NCBI RefSeq assembly: GCF_001723175.1
Contig: NC_064652.1
Span: 992,001-1,056,000 of the forward strand
Reading direction: 5' to 3'
Length of the DNA: 64,000 bases
Source of the DNA: Penicillium oxalicum
Lineage: Eukaryota > Ascomycota > Eurotiomycetes > Eurotiales > Aspergillaceae
Both the position numbers and the translations under genes were made by a program. This document shows positions 32,780-44,493 of the stretch, one piece after another. The notes beneath the pieces are model-generated. The model was not told where the DNA came from. It made no database searches and was given only the letters and a program-made list of their open reading frames with translations. Within the stretch, counting starts at the first letter, position 1. Every line of letters starts with the position of its first letter.

Positions 32780-35127
32780 CTATTCCTCCATTTCGACCTC
32801 ATCCTCATCCTCCTCTTCCGATTCTTCCTCCTCCTCCATCTCATCTTCGCTCTCCTCCTCTTCCTCATCCTCACCAGCATCGCTGTCTCCATCGCTGCCA
32901 AAGTCCTCCATCATCTCATCTTCGTCGCGTTTCTTGTCCTCCGCACGGCGCTTCTCTTCTTCCCGACGGCTCTCCTCGACGATGGCAGCCCGTTCCTCCC
33001 GGAGCTTACGCTGGGTCTTGACAAACGCGCCGAGAGGTGTAGTCTCCCAGTCGGCGTCCTTGAGGAAATTCTCCACCTCGGTTCGGTTGCGTGGCGTGTA
33101 CGAAACGTTCAATCGACGCTCCTCGATCCATCGAGCATTGGCCTCGATCTTTTGCACAAGAAGAAGGATCATCTGGTTGATCTTGGCATTCTTGTTGCCA
33201 CCACTGCGGGCGGAGACCTGCTTCAGCCAGCGCTTCAAGGCAACGACCACGGGAACAGAAAGCTCAGGGAACGCAATGTGCTTGCACCACAGAACGAAGA
33301 ACTCAGACAGGAGTTCCGCGACCTGCTCACCAACACCGTCTTGATAAGTGCGAGAACGCAAGTAGGATTTGGGCGCACGGATAGCAGTGTTGAAATCAAG
33401 CGGCTTCAAAGTGCTAGACTTGGGGGCCTTGCGCATCTCAGCAGAGGTAAGGACCTCAATGAGTGCGGGTGCAAGCGGGATGTAGGTGCCGGTGGCACGA
33501 GAGATACGCAGCAAAGCGCGCGTCAACTGGAAGCGGAGAGGGAAGTACTGAGCAGTGGGGATGAGACGCATTGCGCCCAGAGTGATCTGAACAACAGGGT
33601 AAATGAGAGGCCGCAGGGCAGACTGCTTGCCAGCTTGGGCCTCAACGAGGCCATCGCAGTGCTGAGCTAGAACACGCGACCAGAAGTCGAGAGAGTGCAC
33701 GTATTGCCAGTTGTAAATCGTCTTGTAGGATTCCTTTGATGTGTTGGTAATGCTACTGCGCAGATGCATAGCCAACTGTCGAATGAAGCTGAAACCCGCT
33801 GTGTAGGCGACATTTTGGTCAATGCCCCAGATCTCAGCCGCGGAGTTCTTCATGAGGTTCACACCAGCCAGTGTGTGCACGGTCGTGTTGCGGCTGCCCT
33901 TGACCACACCCTCGTACGTGGCCTTGAGCACAGTCTCCTTGATGCCTGCATCGCCCAAAACCATGAGGCGACGGAGCAACAGGAAGGCCGTGATCCGGGT
34001 CGCGTCGGCAGTGGAGACATCAGCCCAAATTCCCACAACGGTCTTAATCAGAGTCTTCAGAACCTTGCGGAACTGAAGGAGATAAGGAAGCATGGGCTCC
34101 ATGGCTGACAAAGTCAACTTCAACGTCGATGCATCGGAGAGGTTGATCAAAAGCTGATGAACGGAGGACGTGTAAGACTTGATCAACGGAGTTAGAGTCT
34201 TGAATTTCTTGGAGTCCAGGGAAACCCGGATCTTGCCCGAAGCGGACTCCTTGACAGGGAGGTGATGGCCCAGGACCTTGGGAACGACATTCAGCGCCGT
34301 AACCAGGACCTGATGGTAGACGTTGGGATCGGAGATGGTGTACTTCTGCTCCGGGGCTTCGGCGTCATTAACGGAGGCAGCAGCACGGAATGCAAGGACT
34401 GTCTGGCGCATGGCACGGATCGAATGTTGCTCCTCCATCAGGCTCTGCCACTTCTTGACCATGGGAATGGTCAGGGTGTTCTGAGTGGCCTCCGGCTCGT
34501 CCTCTTGATCTTCTTCGTCCTTCTTGCTCTTCTTCTTTTTCTTCTTTGCAGGCCCCTCCTCCTCAGCAGGTTCACCTTCACTCAACTCATCAACCTCTGA
34601 TAGGTCGCCTTGAGCGCCAAAGTCAAGCAACTCTGAATCGTTCTGCTGAAGATATTTGTAGAATTCGGGGTCCTTCTCCTTAAGTGCCGCCAATTGGTCT
34701 TTGTGCGCATCAAAGTCGTTGGCATCACTTGAGTTATCCTCATCATCGTTGTCGTCATTGTCGCTGGCCGCGCTTTCTTCGCTAGCATCGGCTTCTTTCT
34801 CCTGGGTGGCAGCGCGCTTTCGCTTTCCAATTTTGGGGGTCACATCCTTGCCCGACTTCTTCTTCTTCCCATCAGTCGAATCGGCAATATCGAAGCCACC
34901 GGCAAAGAAATCGTCGACGTTCATCTCGGCGAAGGCGTTCTCCTTCTTAGCCTCCTCGGGGTCAGGCTGGTCCTCCTCTTCGGCATCTCGGCGGCTGGCG
35001 CTCTGAGCCTTGCGCTTTTCATTGAGCTGATGGCGCTGCTTCACCTTCGCGTTGGACTTGCGTCGCTCGATAACATCCTTGAGATGCTTTTTTCGAATTT
35101 CTTCGTCGCTTTCTTTGCGCCGGCCAT
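32780..35127 (-). CDS. noc2: Nucleolar complex protein 2 (NOC2)
   Basis: Nucleolar/nucleoplasmic factor that pairs with Noc1 and then Noc3 to mature and export pre-60S subunits. About 780 residues. The body has the NOC2 domain from roughly residue 320 to 700 (for example FLLLRRLMVLGDAGIKE and KTIYNWQYVHSLDFWSRVL) and acidic tails, ending in a run of Glu/Asp/Ser (DEVEMEE). The N-terminal region is Lys/Arg-rich. The natural start MAGAKKATKKFEK (ATG at 35127) is in a different frame from the rest: the continuing frame reads KHLKDVIERRKSNAKVKQRH. The switch falls in a six-A run (T-run 35088-35093 on the plus strand). Expected length and context support the merged reading; see findings. Divergent from VPS28. 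Confidence 0.87.
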
Positions 35128-35376
35128 TTTGTCAGATTTCGCTGCAAAAATTCTGGCTGGCTCTCTGATTATAGCGGACGCTAAGGAAAAAAAATTTGGC
35201 TGGGGGTATTATCGCTGAGTCCGCCTTCCTGACCGCCTTCGGAGCTGCCGATAAGGACGCAGCTCCGCGTCACGGACGCTCGGAGAGATTGGACACGCTT
35301 GATTCACGATTCACGATTCACGAAGCTTGCGAGACTATTTCGCGTGTGTTCTACTTGTCATCCGTACGACTCAAAG
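35128..35376. promoter_or_regulatory. Short divergent promoter, NOC2 / VPS28
   Basis: 250 bases between the start codons of two outward-facing housekeeping genes, so it must carry both promoters. I recognise no specific site in it. A direct repeat GATTCACGATTCACGA sits near 35303-35320. Confidence 0.5.
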
Positions 35377-36226
35377 ATGTATTCTCAGCGGCCTTTATCA
35401 TACGCGCCCACGCCTTATAGCTACACACCCAATCCGGCACGGTCGGCCACAATCAGTCTTGATGAGGTATAGTTGGCTCCGGATTACCTCAATGTGTGGG
35501 GTTTGTCCCCGCTGAACGAAGTCGCAGGAAGTGAAACTTGTATCCAACTCAGGCGAGCGCGAGCTATACGAGTCTCTTGCCGAAATTTACAGTATCATAA
35601 TCACACTTGACGGGCTTGAGAAAGCGTTCATCAAGGACGTGGTCACCGAAGCCGAATACACCGAGACATGCACACGGCTTCTGAAGCAGTACAAGTCCAG
35701 TTTGGGTGACGAGTCGGTATCACGAGAATTTGTGGACTTGGAAACATTCAAGCGGACGTGGGGGGTAAGTTCGATCAGATGACCATGAGTCTTGACGACC
35801 AACGTACTAACACACCACAAGTTGGAATGTCCTCGCGCCACTGAACGACTTCGGATAGGCATGCCAGCAACTGTCGAACAAGCCTCACACAATGTACCTC
35901 AAGCGAGTGGCGCAGGATCTGGAGGCTCAGGTGGTGGTGCGTCTGGCAGCCTCATTCTGGCGGCAACGGAGAATTTCATCACCTTCCTCGACGCCTTGAA
36001 GTTGAATATGTTTTCGAAAGATGCCCTGCATCCGCTTCTCTCTGAAGTCATACAATCGGTCAATAAAGTGACGGACGGGGAATTTGAAAATCGCGGAAAG
36101 ATCATTCAGTGGCTGATTGCGTTGAATCAAATGCGGGCAACGGAAGAGTTGAGTGAAGAGCAGGCACGAGAGCTGGCTTTCGATATCGAGCAAGCATATC
36201 AAGGATTCAAAGCAACATTAAACTGA
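35377..36226 (+). CDS. vps28: ESCRT-I subunit Vps28
   Basis: Subunit of the endosomal ESCRT-I complex (with Vps23 and Vps37), sorting ubiquitinated membrane proteins into multivesicular bodies. Exons 35377-35466, 35528-35764 and 35822-36226 encode 243 residues. The first exon is a Pro/Tyr/Ser-rich head (MYSQRPLSYAPTPYSYTPN). Exon 2 holds the core: VKLVSNSGERELYESLAEIY, and YTETCTRLLKQYKSSLGD. Exon 3 starts LECPRATERLRIGMPATVEQ, followed by a Gly/Ser linker and the C-terminal four-helix domain (SLILAATENFITFLDALKLN to QAYQGFKATLN). All three junctions hold the frame (introns GT-AG). Confidence 0.94.
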
Positions 36227-36765
36227 TCGAGAGTTGCATGTGAAGGGCATACAGGTTCGGGTCTGTCCCTTCTCACGAGGGTTTACTCAATGAGATTTAC
36301 CATCTCAGACTTGTCTTCGAATTTTGTTCCTCTGATGGAAATGCAGATAAAGTCCACGGAAATTTGGCATCGAATCATTGAATCATGTGACTTGGGTGAA
36401 TGGAAAGCCCAACAAGATCTGGTCTCCATGGCCGAGGGATGCCTGGACTCTGCTGGTGGACCAAAGACTTGGGAATGCCAGAGGCTCTTCTGGGTTTCCA
36501 ACAGCGTGGATTCGGTTCCTGTGTGCCTAATTTTCCAGGCTATCTACTCGGTGCGATCCGCGGAACTGGAGCCAGTCTATTCCACTTTGGGAATTTTAAT
36601 TTTTTTGTCTTTTTTTTTCGTGTGGGCGGCGTGGGTGTGGCGGGCCTTCGTGGGAATGCGCTCCGCAGATAAATACCTCTGATCGCGCAAATTGTCTCAT
36701 CGTGTCAGGCAGGCCTCCTGTCCGTCAACGCTGACTAGGTCTCCAAGCCCTCAATCTTGCGAGCC
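36227..36765. other. Intergenic between VPS28 and methyltransferase
   Basis: About 540 bases. A 130-codon plus-strand frame at 36290-36682 ends with a hydrophobic stretch (LGILIFLSFFFVWAAWVW) but has no family match that I know, and I do not call it a gene. Otherwise the VPS28 3' UTR and next promoter. Confidence 0.4.
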
Positions 36766-37948
36766 ATGATTGATCCCGCAAGTGATGAGCCAATCCACGG
36801 TATGTCCACATTCCATACTTATCCTCCCCGACCCGCTCAGATAGAGGAACTGATAAGCAATTGGTGTTTGGCCCAGTCTTGGATCTGCCTCAGATTTACC
36901 AAAAACCTTCAGGGACCGATCTTCTCAAGGCTCTTGCCTTGCTGACTCTGCAACCGCGGACTTTTGGCACCAGTGCCGAGGCTGTCAAGGGGCCTTCGGT
37001 GCAGCCTGCGGGGGTGACCCGCTATCTCACCCAGATTGTCTCCAGCTCGCTCTCATGGCTGGAGACGGACGAGTTGCGTGAAGCCGTGTGGGATGCAGCA
37101 GGGGCTCGTCTCAGTGAGCGATCTGGTCGTGCCGGTAATCGCTTTCCCTTTTTGCCCTCTCCCCTGGGATCATGATCAATCTCTGACAACATCCGATCAT
37201 CTCCGTAGCTATGCCAGCCATGTCGCGCATTTTCAACATTCCAACTGCGACCGGTGATGGATTGAAACTCACCCTCCACGAACCATCCCTCACCGAAGAT
37301 AATCTTGGCATGAAAACCTGGGTTTCTTCCTACTTGCTCTCTCGTCGTCTCCATCGTCTCTATACGCCACCGTCACAGTTGGTGTGTGATAGGTCAGCTG
37401 AGCCCTCGAGCAACCCCCGGATCAAGGCTCTTGAATTGGGCTCCGGCACAGGACTTGTCGGGCTGTCTTTTGCTGCACTGATGGGTGAAACCGCGGCGGT
37501 GCATCTGACTGACCTTCCCGAAATTGTGCCGAATCTCTCTCACAACGTCGCGTTGAACGTCGAGCTCCTCGACACAACGAAGGCGGACGTGACGACTGGG
37601 ATGCTGGACTGGTCTGTGACATCCGAGCCCCTGCCCGCCGCTGCAGAGCGATTTGATGTGGTTCTCGCAGCCGATCCGTTGTATTCACCGAATCATCCGA
37701 AGTGGCTGGTGGATACGATTGGATCCTGGCTGAGCAAGCGCCTAGAGGCCCGCGTTGTGGCTGAAATGCCGTTGCGCGATGCTTATCTACCCCAGGTGCG
37801 AGAATTCCGCCAGAGAATGACTGATATCGGTCTCACAATCGTGGAGGAAGGCGAGGAGATTGGCTATGACGATTGGGAGAATTCAGAAGGAGACGCACTT
37901 GCGGTCAAGTGCTGGTGGTCCGTTTGGGGATGGAGCGAGCGTATTTAG
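36766..37948 (+). CDS. FAM86/EFM2-type protein-lysine methyltransferase
   Basis: Seven-beta-strand SAM-dependent methyltransferase, most like fungal EFM2/EEF2KMT, which trimethylates elongation factor 2. Three exons, 36766-36799, 36841-37134 and 37209-37948, encode 355 residues; the first intron is only 41 nt but has GTATGT and CAG borders and is the only way to keep the frame. The N-terminal FAM86-like region contains LVFGPVLDLPQIYQKPSGTD. The catalytic domain shows LGMKTWVSSYLLSRRL (the conserved G-x-KTW-S), motif I ALELGSGTGLVGLSFA, acidic LTDLPEIVPNL, and motif post-II VVLAADPLYSPNHPKWLV. Cytosolic. Assignment to EFM2 rather than another FAM86-like enzyme is likely but not certain. Confidence 0.82.
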
Positions 37949-38304
37949 CACGCTGCCGTTCCCTGTGGTCGCTTCTGTCATCTCAAGACCGCATGATGTT
38001 TACGAATAGACGATACACGATAGAATGAACAACCTGGGCATCAATAGAGAATAGATGTTTCTACAAGGCGGCCTGACGACAGCCGAAGCATATGACTTGC
38101 GCAAAACGTGTGTGGTGGCCCTCTTTGTCAGGCATTCAGACAGACAAATGAGGCTTAGTCTAAAGGTTACATAATATCATCAGTGATCAATCTGACAACT
38201 ATTTTGCGGGGTAGGGTATTGAGTCCGTGCAAGGGAACCCCCTTAACCAGTATGATCATTGTTGAATAATCATTTCCTTTTGAATTCTGCACCGAAGACA
38301 CTGC
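37949..38304. other. Intergenic, about 350 bp
   Basis: 3' UTR of the methyltransferase and promoter of the DUF829 gene. No other feature seen. Confidence 0.45.
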
Positions 38305-39264
38305 ATGTACACAGAACATCGGGACAGGGCAGTGATGGCGGAATCTCCATTTAGTCCTTTGCGGCGTATCGGCGAAGGCATCTACTTCTTCCGGCCCCAA
38401 CAGCATACACGAGAGATAGACGCAGACCCTACTGCAAATCCTACGCTCATCACACTTTGTACATGGCTTGGGGGTGCAACGAACCAGCGAATCTTGAAAT
38501 ATATCTCAAGATACCGAGTCTTGTTCCCATACTCGGCAATACTTCTCATCACTGCACGTATGCTGGAGATTAGCGTTCTGCCATTCCGTGCTCTTCGCAC
38601 ACGCTTGGCAGCTGCCCGAAAGATCATTCGAAGTACCGTCAACCAATCGGGGAATGGAGACACGAGGAATTGTCTATTGCACCTGTTCTCCCATGGTGGT
38701 TGCAACACTGCCATTCAGCTGGCCCTCTCTTTGCAGATGGATCCAAGTCATCCACCACTAGAGCTTGGCAGATATCTAGGTGGAATCATCTTTGATTGCT
38801 GCCCAGGCGATGACTCCTTCTGGCGGGTATACGAGGCTGCTGCTCATTCGTTGCCTCGTTCGCGTCTGGCGCAAATGGTGGGAAGGAAGCTACTCTTTCC
38901 TGCGGTCGGTGTCATCAATGGATTACAGCAGACAGGATGGATGAGTTCTGTTCGAGACTTGCGCGCGCAATTGAATGATTCCGCAATCTTCGGAAAGAAT
39001 GTACCAAGGCTGTATATGTACTCGATTACCGACCCAACGGTTGAAAGTGGACAAATCGAGTCTCATATCGAAGAGGCAAAGTCTAAATGGAGCTATACAG
39101 TTTATACCATGCCTTTCCCGGACAGTCCGCACTGTGCCTTGGCGAGAGATCATCCCCACCTTTATTGGGCTGAGATCGAAAAGTTTTGGAAAATGAGGAA
39201 GATTGATAAACCCTCTGTTTCTATAGACCTTGCCGCACCTGACAAGATCCGGAGTCGACTGTGA
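38305..39264 (+). CDS. DUF829/PaxU-like alpha/beta-hydrolase-fold protein
   Basis: Single-exon gene, 319 residues from ATG 38305; a second in-frame ATG at 38335 (MAESPFSPL) is an equally good start. The family (TMEM53/DUF829, including the PaxU protein of indole-diterpene clusters) has an alpha/beta-hydrolase-like fold. The start of the domain reads LITLCTWLGGATNQRILKY, a typical opening with the CTW-GG strand; the nucleophile elbow is LHLFSHGGCNTAIQLA (Ser-His-Gly-Gly). A C-terminal His (PDSPHCALARDHP) may complete the catalytic triad. No indole-diterpene genes are near, so I see no cluster link. A short hydrophobic stretch (YSAILLITARMLEI) may be part of the fold. Confidence 0.82.
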   Translation: MYTEHRDRAVMAESPFSPLRRIGEGIYFFRPQQHTREIDADPTANPTLITLCTWLGGATNQRILKYISRYRVLFPYSAILLITARMLEISVLPFRALRTRLAAARKIIRSTVNQSGNGDTRNCLLHLFSHGGCNTAIQLALSLQMDPSHPPLELGRYLGGIIFDCCPGDDSFWRVYEAAAHSLPRSRLAQMVGRKLLFPAVGVINGLQQTGWMSSVRDLRAQLNDSAIFGKNVPRLYMYSITDPTVESGQIESHIEEAKSKWSYTVYTMPFPDSPHCALARDHPHLYWAEIEKFWKMRKIDKPSVSIDLAAPDKIRSRL

Positions 39265-39883
39265 CGCTGAGCGCGATCAAGGTGCGACTTGCATCCTCAT
39301 GATGAACAACAGCCTTGTCGAGAATCTGTCAGTGGCATACAATCCTACATAGATACTTGCACCAAATGTGGCAAGATTTGACATGAACAAAAAAGCTCAA
39401 TAGGGTGGTTGCATCGAAACCAAGAGCGGTAAACTAACGATACCACTAGAAGACGGGGAGAATACTTCACAAGTTCACATAAGAAATATATCACGTGCGA
39501 GTAATGACGTTGCTCCCGGCGGGAGTTCCTTGCAACTTCAAGGATCCACAGCACTAGAACGCCCGCGATCAAGCTAAGAACGATTATCGATCTTTGCCCC
39601 TCTTCTACTCCGAGTGAACTATTCATTCGACATGCTCGTAGGCCAGACAGGTCACTCTCCAGTCACCGACCTCCCATCAGCTATTTACCAGACGTGACAC
39701 CTGGTGTACTCTTCGCAGTTGATCATACCAGCAGCAACGCGGAGATACACAAGCAGAACCCAATACCTCAGAGCGGATCTACCAGACTTGGCACCTGCTG
39801 TAAAGTGTACAAGTGTACGTTAATTTTATTTTTCGCTCAACGGACGGAACGCAGCTCTTCGCGCGGACCCTCCAGTCGACAAG
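39265..39883. other. Intergenic, about 620 bp
   Basis: Holds the 3' UTR of the DUF829 gene and the upstream region of the next gene. No supported feature. Confidence 0.45.
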
Positions 39884-40634
39884 ATGGTCATTGGTCTTCT
39901 ACTGCTCACTGCCATTCCCACGACAACGGGCGTGGCATTTGCGACAAGTGAGCAACGCAAAGCGAATCAACGCCGAGAAGATGCACGCCGAATGGCAAAG
40001 TTCCATATTGACGTGGAATGCGATGGCGACACCGATGACGATCGCGACGTCCATGGGCGGAGATTGGTAGTTCGTAATGACAAGGTGTGCATCACATTGC
40101 TTTGTTTTCTTTCCCTCTTCAGGTTTTTGTCGCAACACCCGAAAATCCTTTACCAATGCTGATTCCCTTCCCTTCTTCACACAGGTTTATATCGACCACC
40201 CCAACCCTGCAGATCGCTCAATACCGGCCTTCACAGCCCTCGCGTTCTATATCGAGTATCCGGAACTCGAAGAAACGAAACATCTGGAGCGGGGGCTCGG
40301 ATTGCCCACTTATGTCTCTGCCGACCCACCGTTACTTAATTGGATCTATGCGGATGTCGATACGCATGAGCTAAAGTACGGAAACCGCTCACAAAGTGTC
40401 ACGCATATCGTAGGTCCTTGGGACTGGTCCGAAAACGAACGAGTTCTGACTCTCGAGGAGAGTAACCGATTTGTGGCCGTCGAAGAGGAGGAAGGAGAAT
40501 GGGCACTGTATTTTGACGGAGATGAAGATGACTGCGAGGCTGTGTTGGAGGAGCAGGGGAAGCTGGATAAAGCATTTGTGCCGGTAAAATTGGTTAGGAA
40601 GTTGGCTGAGGAACCGCCTCCAGGGCCTCGATAG
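39884..40634 (+). CDS. Fungal conserved protein with N-terminal hydrophobic segment
   Basis: Two exons, 39884-40084 and 40185-40634, 216 residues. The start MVIGLLLLTAIPTTTGVAFA looks like a signal peptide or signal anchor, followed by a basic SEQRKANQRREDARRMAKFH segment. Then comes a domain with YIDHPNPADRSIPAFTALAF, and GPWDWSENERVLTLEESNRF, and an acidic end. I believe homologues are common in Eurotiales with no assigned function. The intron has GTGTGC as donor, a weaker match than its neighbours, but the acceptor and frame agree. Confidence 0.7.
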
Positions 40635-40878
40635 GCACTTTGTGATGGGCGGTACCACTCAAGACCTTGAAAAAAATAGGATGATTACAAGATAGGAAGA
40701 ATGGCCCTCGTGAGACAAACTCCTGTGGCGTGACCAACAAATGTATACTAGTAGTATCACGCTTGAAATGATTTGACGAATGATCCAGTACCTATTTGTC
40801 GGTGGACAGTTTCCAACAACCTTAGAACGCCAGACTTGTTTATTTTGTACAAAGGACCCTTGCGCGCTCGCGAGATTT

Positions 40879-43092
40879 TCAGTCATCCAGTCCCTTCCAG
40901 CTTTCCCTGTCACTCTCACCACCAGTTTGAGCGCTGGAATTAGCCTTACGCTTCCGACTGGCCTCGATGGCTCCCCTTCTGCGATTCTCCATGCGCCTCT
41001 CGAATCCACTCTTCGTACTGATCCGCATGCCACGCGCGCCCTTATCATCTGCGTCTTTCCCGTTCTTACCCACATGCTTGGTGACCTGGCGCGCTTTGAC
41101 ACCATGCTTCTTAAGCTCCTTTTTATCCTTCTTGCTCAGGTCAGGGAGCGAGTCGAGTAACCACTTTTGGATGGACTTCTCGCCCTCGGTGCCACGCAGC
41201 TTCTCGCTGACATCGATGATGTTGGCGATGCTCTTGACGTAGGGGATGTCTTCCTTGGTGTAATATGTGACAGCGATGCCTCCCGTACGTCCTGCACGAC
41301 CAGTCCGACCAACTCGGTGGACGTAAACGGCGGCGGAGTTGGGGATGTCATAGTTGACAACACCATTAATACCACGGAAGTCCACACCACGAGCGAGCAA
41401 GTCTGTTGTTACGAGAATCCAGATCTCGCCTTTGCGGAAGTCTCGCATGATCTCGGACCGTTGCGTGTCAGATAGATCGGAGTGGAGCACGGCAATGCGC
41501 GAAGAGCCACCGGCTTCGGCGGGAATGTCATACTTCAGCTCCGAGTGCAATGCAATGGCGCGGGGAATCGTTTGAGTGAAAATGAGGAATGGTGGGCGGA
41601 GACGGACATCAGAAGCCGAGGCAGCGGCTGGGTGGAGAAGCTGGCGTAGGCCAAGAAGCTTGCCTTGCTCAGTAGCAGCATAGACCAGCTTGTGTTCGAT
41701 GTTGGGAATGGCAGAGTCCTTCAGACCAACCACGAGGCGAATGAGAGGGTGTTGTGTGGTGCTTGCAATTCCAATTTCGGCCTGTCGCTCCTTGATCGTC
41801 GAACGGATGAGATCGTCAATATTGGAGCCCATGGTTGCGGACCAGAGGCTCACGCGCAAATTAGGGTGAACACAGGAGCGCCAGATACTGAGCGTTTGTT
41901 CGCGGAAGAGTGGATCGAGAAGTACATCGGCCTCATCCAAGATTAAGCTGCGGACAAATGGCAATTGAGCGAGAGGTTTAGTCTGATGCTCCGAGAGAGC
42001 ATTCACCAGTTGCAGTGGTGTGGTGACCAAAATGTCACTCTTCGTCACAGGAATTTTCTTTGATGCGTTACTCGACTTTTGTTCGTCGTCTTCTTCCTCG
42101 GATTCCGAAGCATCGCTGTTCTCGTCGAGAACATTCGATTCCCCCTCGTCACTGCGTTCCACGACACGCATTCCCTTCTTCATTAGCGTGATCTTGACAC
42201 CAGTACCAGCGACCAGTTTCCGGCCCTCATTGACGATCTGACTGGCCAGCTCCTTGGTCGGAGCAACAACGATGGCCAAGATCCCATGCTCATCAGACTG
42301 TGAGGAGTGATGGTGGCGAACGATCTTGTTGATCACTGGAATCAAGAAAGAGAGCGTCTTTCCGCTACCAGTGGGCGCCACGACCAAAAGATCAGGTTCT
42401 TCGGCAGAATCTGCTGAGCTTGGTAAATTACCCAGCAGAAGTGGCAGCGTGCCTAGCTGCACTTCCGTAGGGACTGTAAAGCCCTGATCCGCAACGTTCT
42501 CAGCAAGCCGACGGGAGATCTTATATCTCGTCCGTAGCTCCTTGAAGGATGTCAACGGCTGTGGATACAGTCGACGGGCCCGCTTCTGCTCTTTTTTGCT
42601 CAGAACAGATGGTTCTTCCTTCTTTTGCTTCTTTTTTTTCTTCGTGGATTCCGTCGTAGACGCAACTTGGGGTTGAATCTCATCAACATCACGTAGATCG
42701 GTCACCTTGATCTTATGAGAATTCAGAATAGTGCGACGCTCAATCTCGTCCATCTCATCCTCTTCATCAGATCCATCATCCTGGTCCAGCGTCTGCTCCT
42801 GCGCTCCCTGGGCAGACTCAGACACCTCGGTCTTGGCTGCAGAGGACCGCTTCGATGAATGGAAAAAGTCCAGGTCAGCAGCGTCGTTCTCATCGCCTTC
42901 GGCAGCACCAGCGGCAGTTCTTTTCCTCTTTTTATCATTTTGCGCCGATTCGAGCTTCTCTCCTGCGGCAGTTCGGAAGAGCTGCGGATTCGCCGCCTTG
43001 CCCGTTGAAGGCAGACGGGCAGTAGACTTGGCTGTCGTCGATGCAGCAGACTTCAAGTTTGATGACCGCGTCAGCAGCTTGAAGGCATCCAT
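40879..43092 (-). CDS. rok1: ATP-dependent RNA helicase Rok1 (DEAD-box)
   Basis: Nucleolar DEAD-box helicase of the small-subunit processome needed for early 18S rRNA maturation. Single exon, 737 residues. N-terminal acidic and Lys-rich region, then GFTVPTEVQ (Q-motif region), motif [11 protein letters not shown], Ia [12 protein letters not shown], motif [13 protein letters not shown], motif [12 protein letters not shown], motif [16 protein letters not shown], motif [20 protein letters not shown], motif [15 protein letters not shown] long acidic insert ([16 protein letters not shown]) lies between motifs Ia and II, as in fungal Rok1. The C-terminus is basic, ending in a Ser/Arg/Lys-rich tail. 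No introns. Confidence 0.95.
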   Translation of the reverse strand: MDAFKLLTRSSNLKSAASTTAKSTARLPSTGKAANPQLFRTAAGEKLESAQNDKKRKRTAAGAAEGDENDAADLDFFHSSKRSSAAKTEVSESAQGAQEQTLDQDDGSDEEDEMDEIERRTILNSHKIKVTDLRDVDEIQPQVASTTESTKKKKKQKKEEPSVLSKKEQKRARRLYPQPLTSFKELRTRYKISRRLAENVADQGFTVPTEVQLGTLPLLLGNLPSSADSAEEPDLLVVAPTGSGKTLSFLIPVINKIVRHHHSSQSDEHGILAIVVAPTKELASQIVNEGRKLVAGTGVKITLMKKGMRVVERSDEGESNVLDENSDASESEEEDDEQKSSNASKKIPVTKSDILVTTPLQLVNALSEHQTKPLAQLPFVRSLILDEADVLLDPLFREQTLSIWRSCVHPNLRVSLWSATMGSNIDDLIRSTIKERQAEIGIASTTQHPLIRLVVGLKDSAIPNIEHKLVYAATEQGKLLGLRQLLHPAAASASDVRLRPPFLIFTQTIPRAIALHSELKYDIPAEAGGSSRIAVLHSDLSDTQRSEIMRDFRKGEIWILVTTDLLARGVDFRGINGVVNYDIPNSAAVYVHRVGRTGRAGRTGGIAVTYYTKEDIPYVKSIANIIDVSEKLRGTEGEKSIQKWLLDSLPDLSKKDKKELKKHGVKARQVTKHVGKNGKDADDKGARGMRISTKSGFERRMENRRRGAIEASRKRKANSSAQTGGESDRESWKGLDD

Positions 43093-43640
43093 GTTGGATA
43101 GGTCGGGCTTTCAAGTTGGGAGAAATCTAAACTTTGATCCTCTGGAACTTTTGAAGCTGGGGACATTTTGATATTTCGGGCAGAAAAAAAAGAGACCCAC
43201 CTTCTCCGCGCGGACCAATCATGGATGTTCGGCGTCTTTACATTACATTGATCGCGACGGTCTGGGACCGTCCAAGCATCATCATCTACATAGGTTGAAC
43301 TGACTTGTTCATGGAGAATATCTCTAGACAAACTTTTTTTTATTAGTCATCTGATTAATATGCCATTGTGGGTTTGGAAGATCTGATAAAATAGTACGCG
43401 CTGATTCCCACAGATTATCCGGAAGGGATTTCGTTCTAGGTAAGCGCGTATATGACATTTCATGAAACCAGACTCGAATGAATTCAAATTCCAAAAGAAA
43501 TGATTCTATCTCAGACAACAGTTTATATTCCATCGTCTATCATACAAAGCCTGACCGAAGGGGGGCCAAAATTGGAGGGCACATAGGAAAGCAGGGGGTA
43601 GTGGTGAAAACAGAAATGAAAGAACAAGTATTTTCCACAT
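43093..43640. other. Intergenic, ROK1 promoter and ATP20 3' end
   Basis: About 550 bases: upstream region of ROK1 and 3' UTR of the next gene, which runs the same way. No other gene. Confidence 0.5.
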
Positions 43641-44493
43641 CTAGTGGTGGGCGGTCTCGCCGCGGTAGCCAACGACGTTCATGCGACCAATCATCTCACC
43701 AACGGTGAAGAATCCAAGGACCTCGGCGGCGGTGACACCGAAGAGAGCAATCTCCTTGGCGTTGGCGTTGCGGACGCGGTTCAACATGCCCTGGGGGGAG
43801 GGCATCTGGAGGTTCTTAATGGCGGCAGGGTTGCGCATGACGTTGATCAAAGGCTGGAAGTAGGACTGGAAGGTGGCCATGGTACTGTGCGATGGAGATC
43901 AGAGTCAGATGCGTGACATTGGTGGCGTGCACAGGAATCTTAATCTTGAATCATGACTTACGGAGGGGACATGTTCTGGCCACGGAAAACCAGCTTTCCG
44001 AGCTCAAGACCGACACGAGTGTAGTAGATGGTAGGGGGAATCATGGCTAGAAAATTCGTTAGCTTGTGTTTGTTTTGCATGTTCTCCAAGCGGGTGTGAA
44101 GCTGAAGGTCATCGAGGCGGCACCTAGAACCGACCAGTGCCCAATTGATGGCTACTGATATGATTCTCAATGCCCATTGCCGCTTTTCAGAGCCAGCTCC
44201 ACTGGAAGAACGAGCTCACGGCTAGAATCATCGGGGTATCTCTTACAGTCAACAAACTTAACCACCTTGCCAACGGGACCGCCAACCTTGCGGAGGGCCG
44301 AAGCGGCATTGGAAAGAGCGGGACCGGCAGCAGCGGTGGCCTTGGAGAGACCATCCTGGGCCTTGGAAGCCGCGTTAGAAGCGGATTGACCGGCCTTGGA
44401 GGCAGCCTCGGAGGTGGAAGAGGCGTTTCTGGCGAAGGTACGGCGAGCCAGGAACTGCGATTGCCGCAGGACGGCACGGGTGGCAACGGGCAT
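43641..44493 (-). CDS. atp20: Mitochondrial ATP synthase subunit g (ATP20)
   Basis: Small F0 membrane subunit that stabilises ATP synthase dimers at cristae rims. Exons 44247-44493, 43962-44046 and 43641-43884 encode 191 residues. The N-terminus MPVATRAVLRQSQFLARRTF is an arginine-rich mitochondrial presequence, followed by an Ala/Ser-rich stretch. Exon 2 encodes MIPPTIYYTRVGLELGKLVF then RGQNMSPP; exon 3 includes FQSYFQPLINVMRNP and ends with the membrane helix FFTVGEMIGRMNVVGYRGE, holding the GxxxG dimer motif (G-E-M-I-G). Both introns are GT-AG and keep the frame. Confidence 0.92.

Noticed and set aside
35759..35822. Apparent frame mismatch at the second VPS28 intron
   Set aside because: Recounting the G run gives TGG GGG followed by GTAAGT, with the acceptor at 35821; the frame is kept as W-G-L-E-C-P.
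36290..36682. 130-codon frame with a hydrophobic end downstream of VPS28
   Set aside because: The hydrophobic part comes from a T-rich run; no family match, and it lies where the VPS28 3' UTR is expected.
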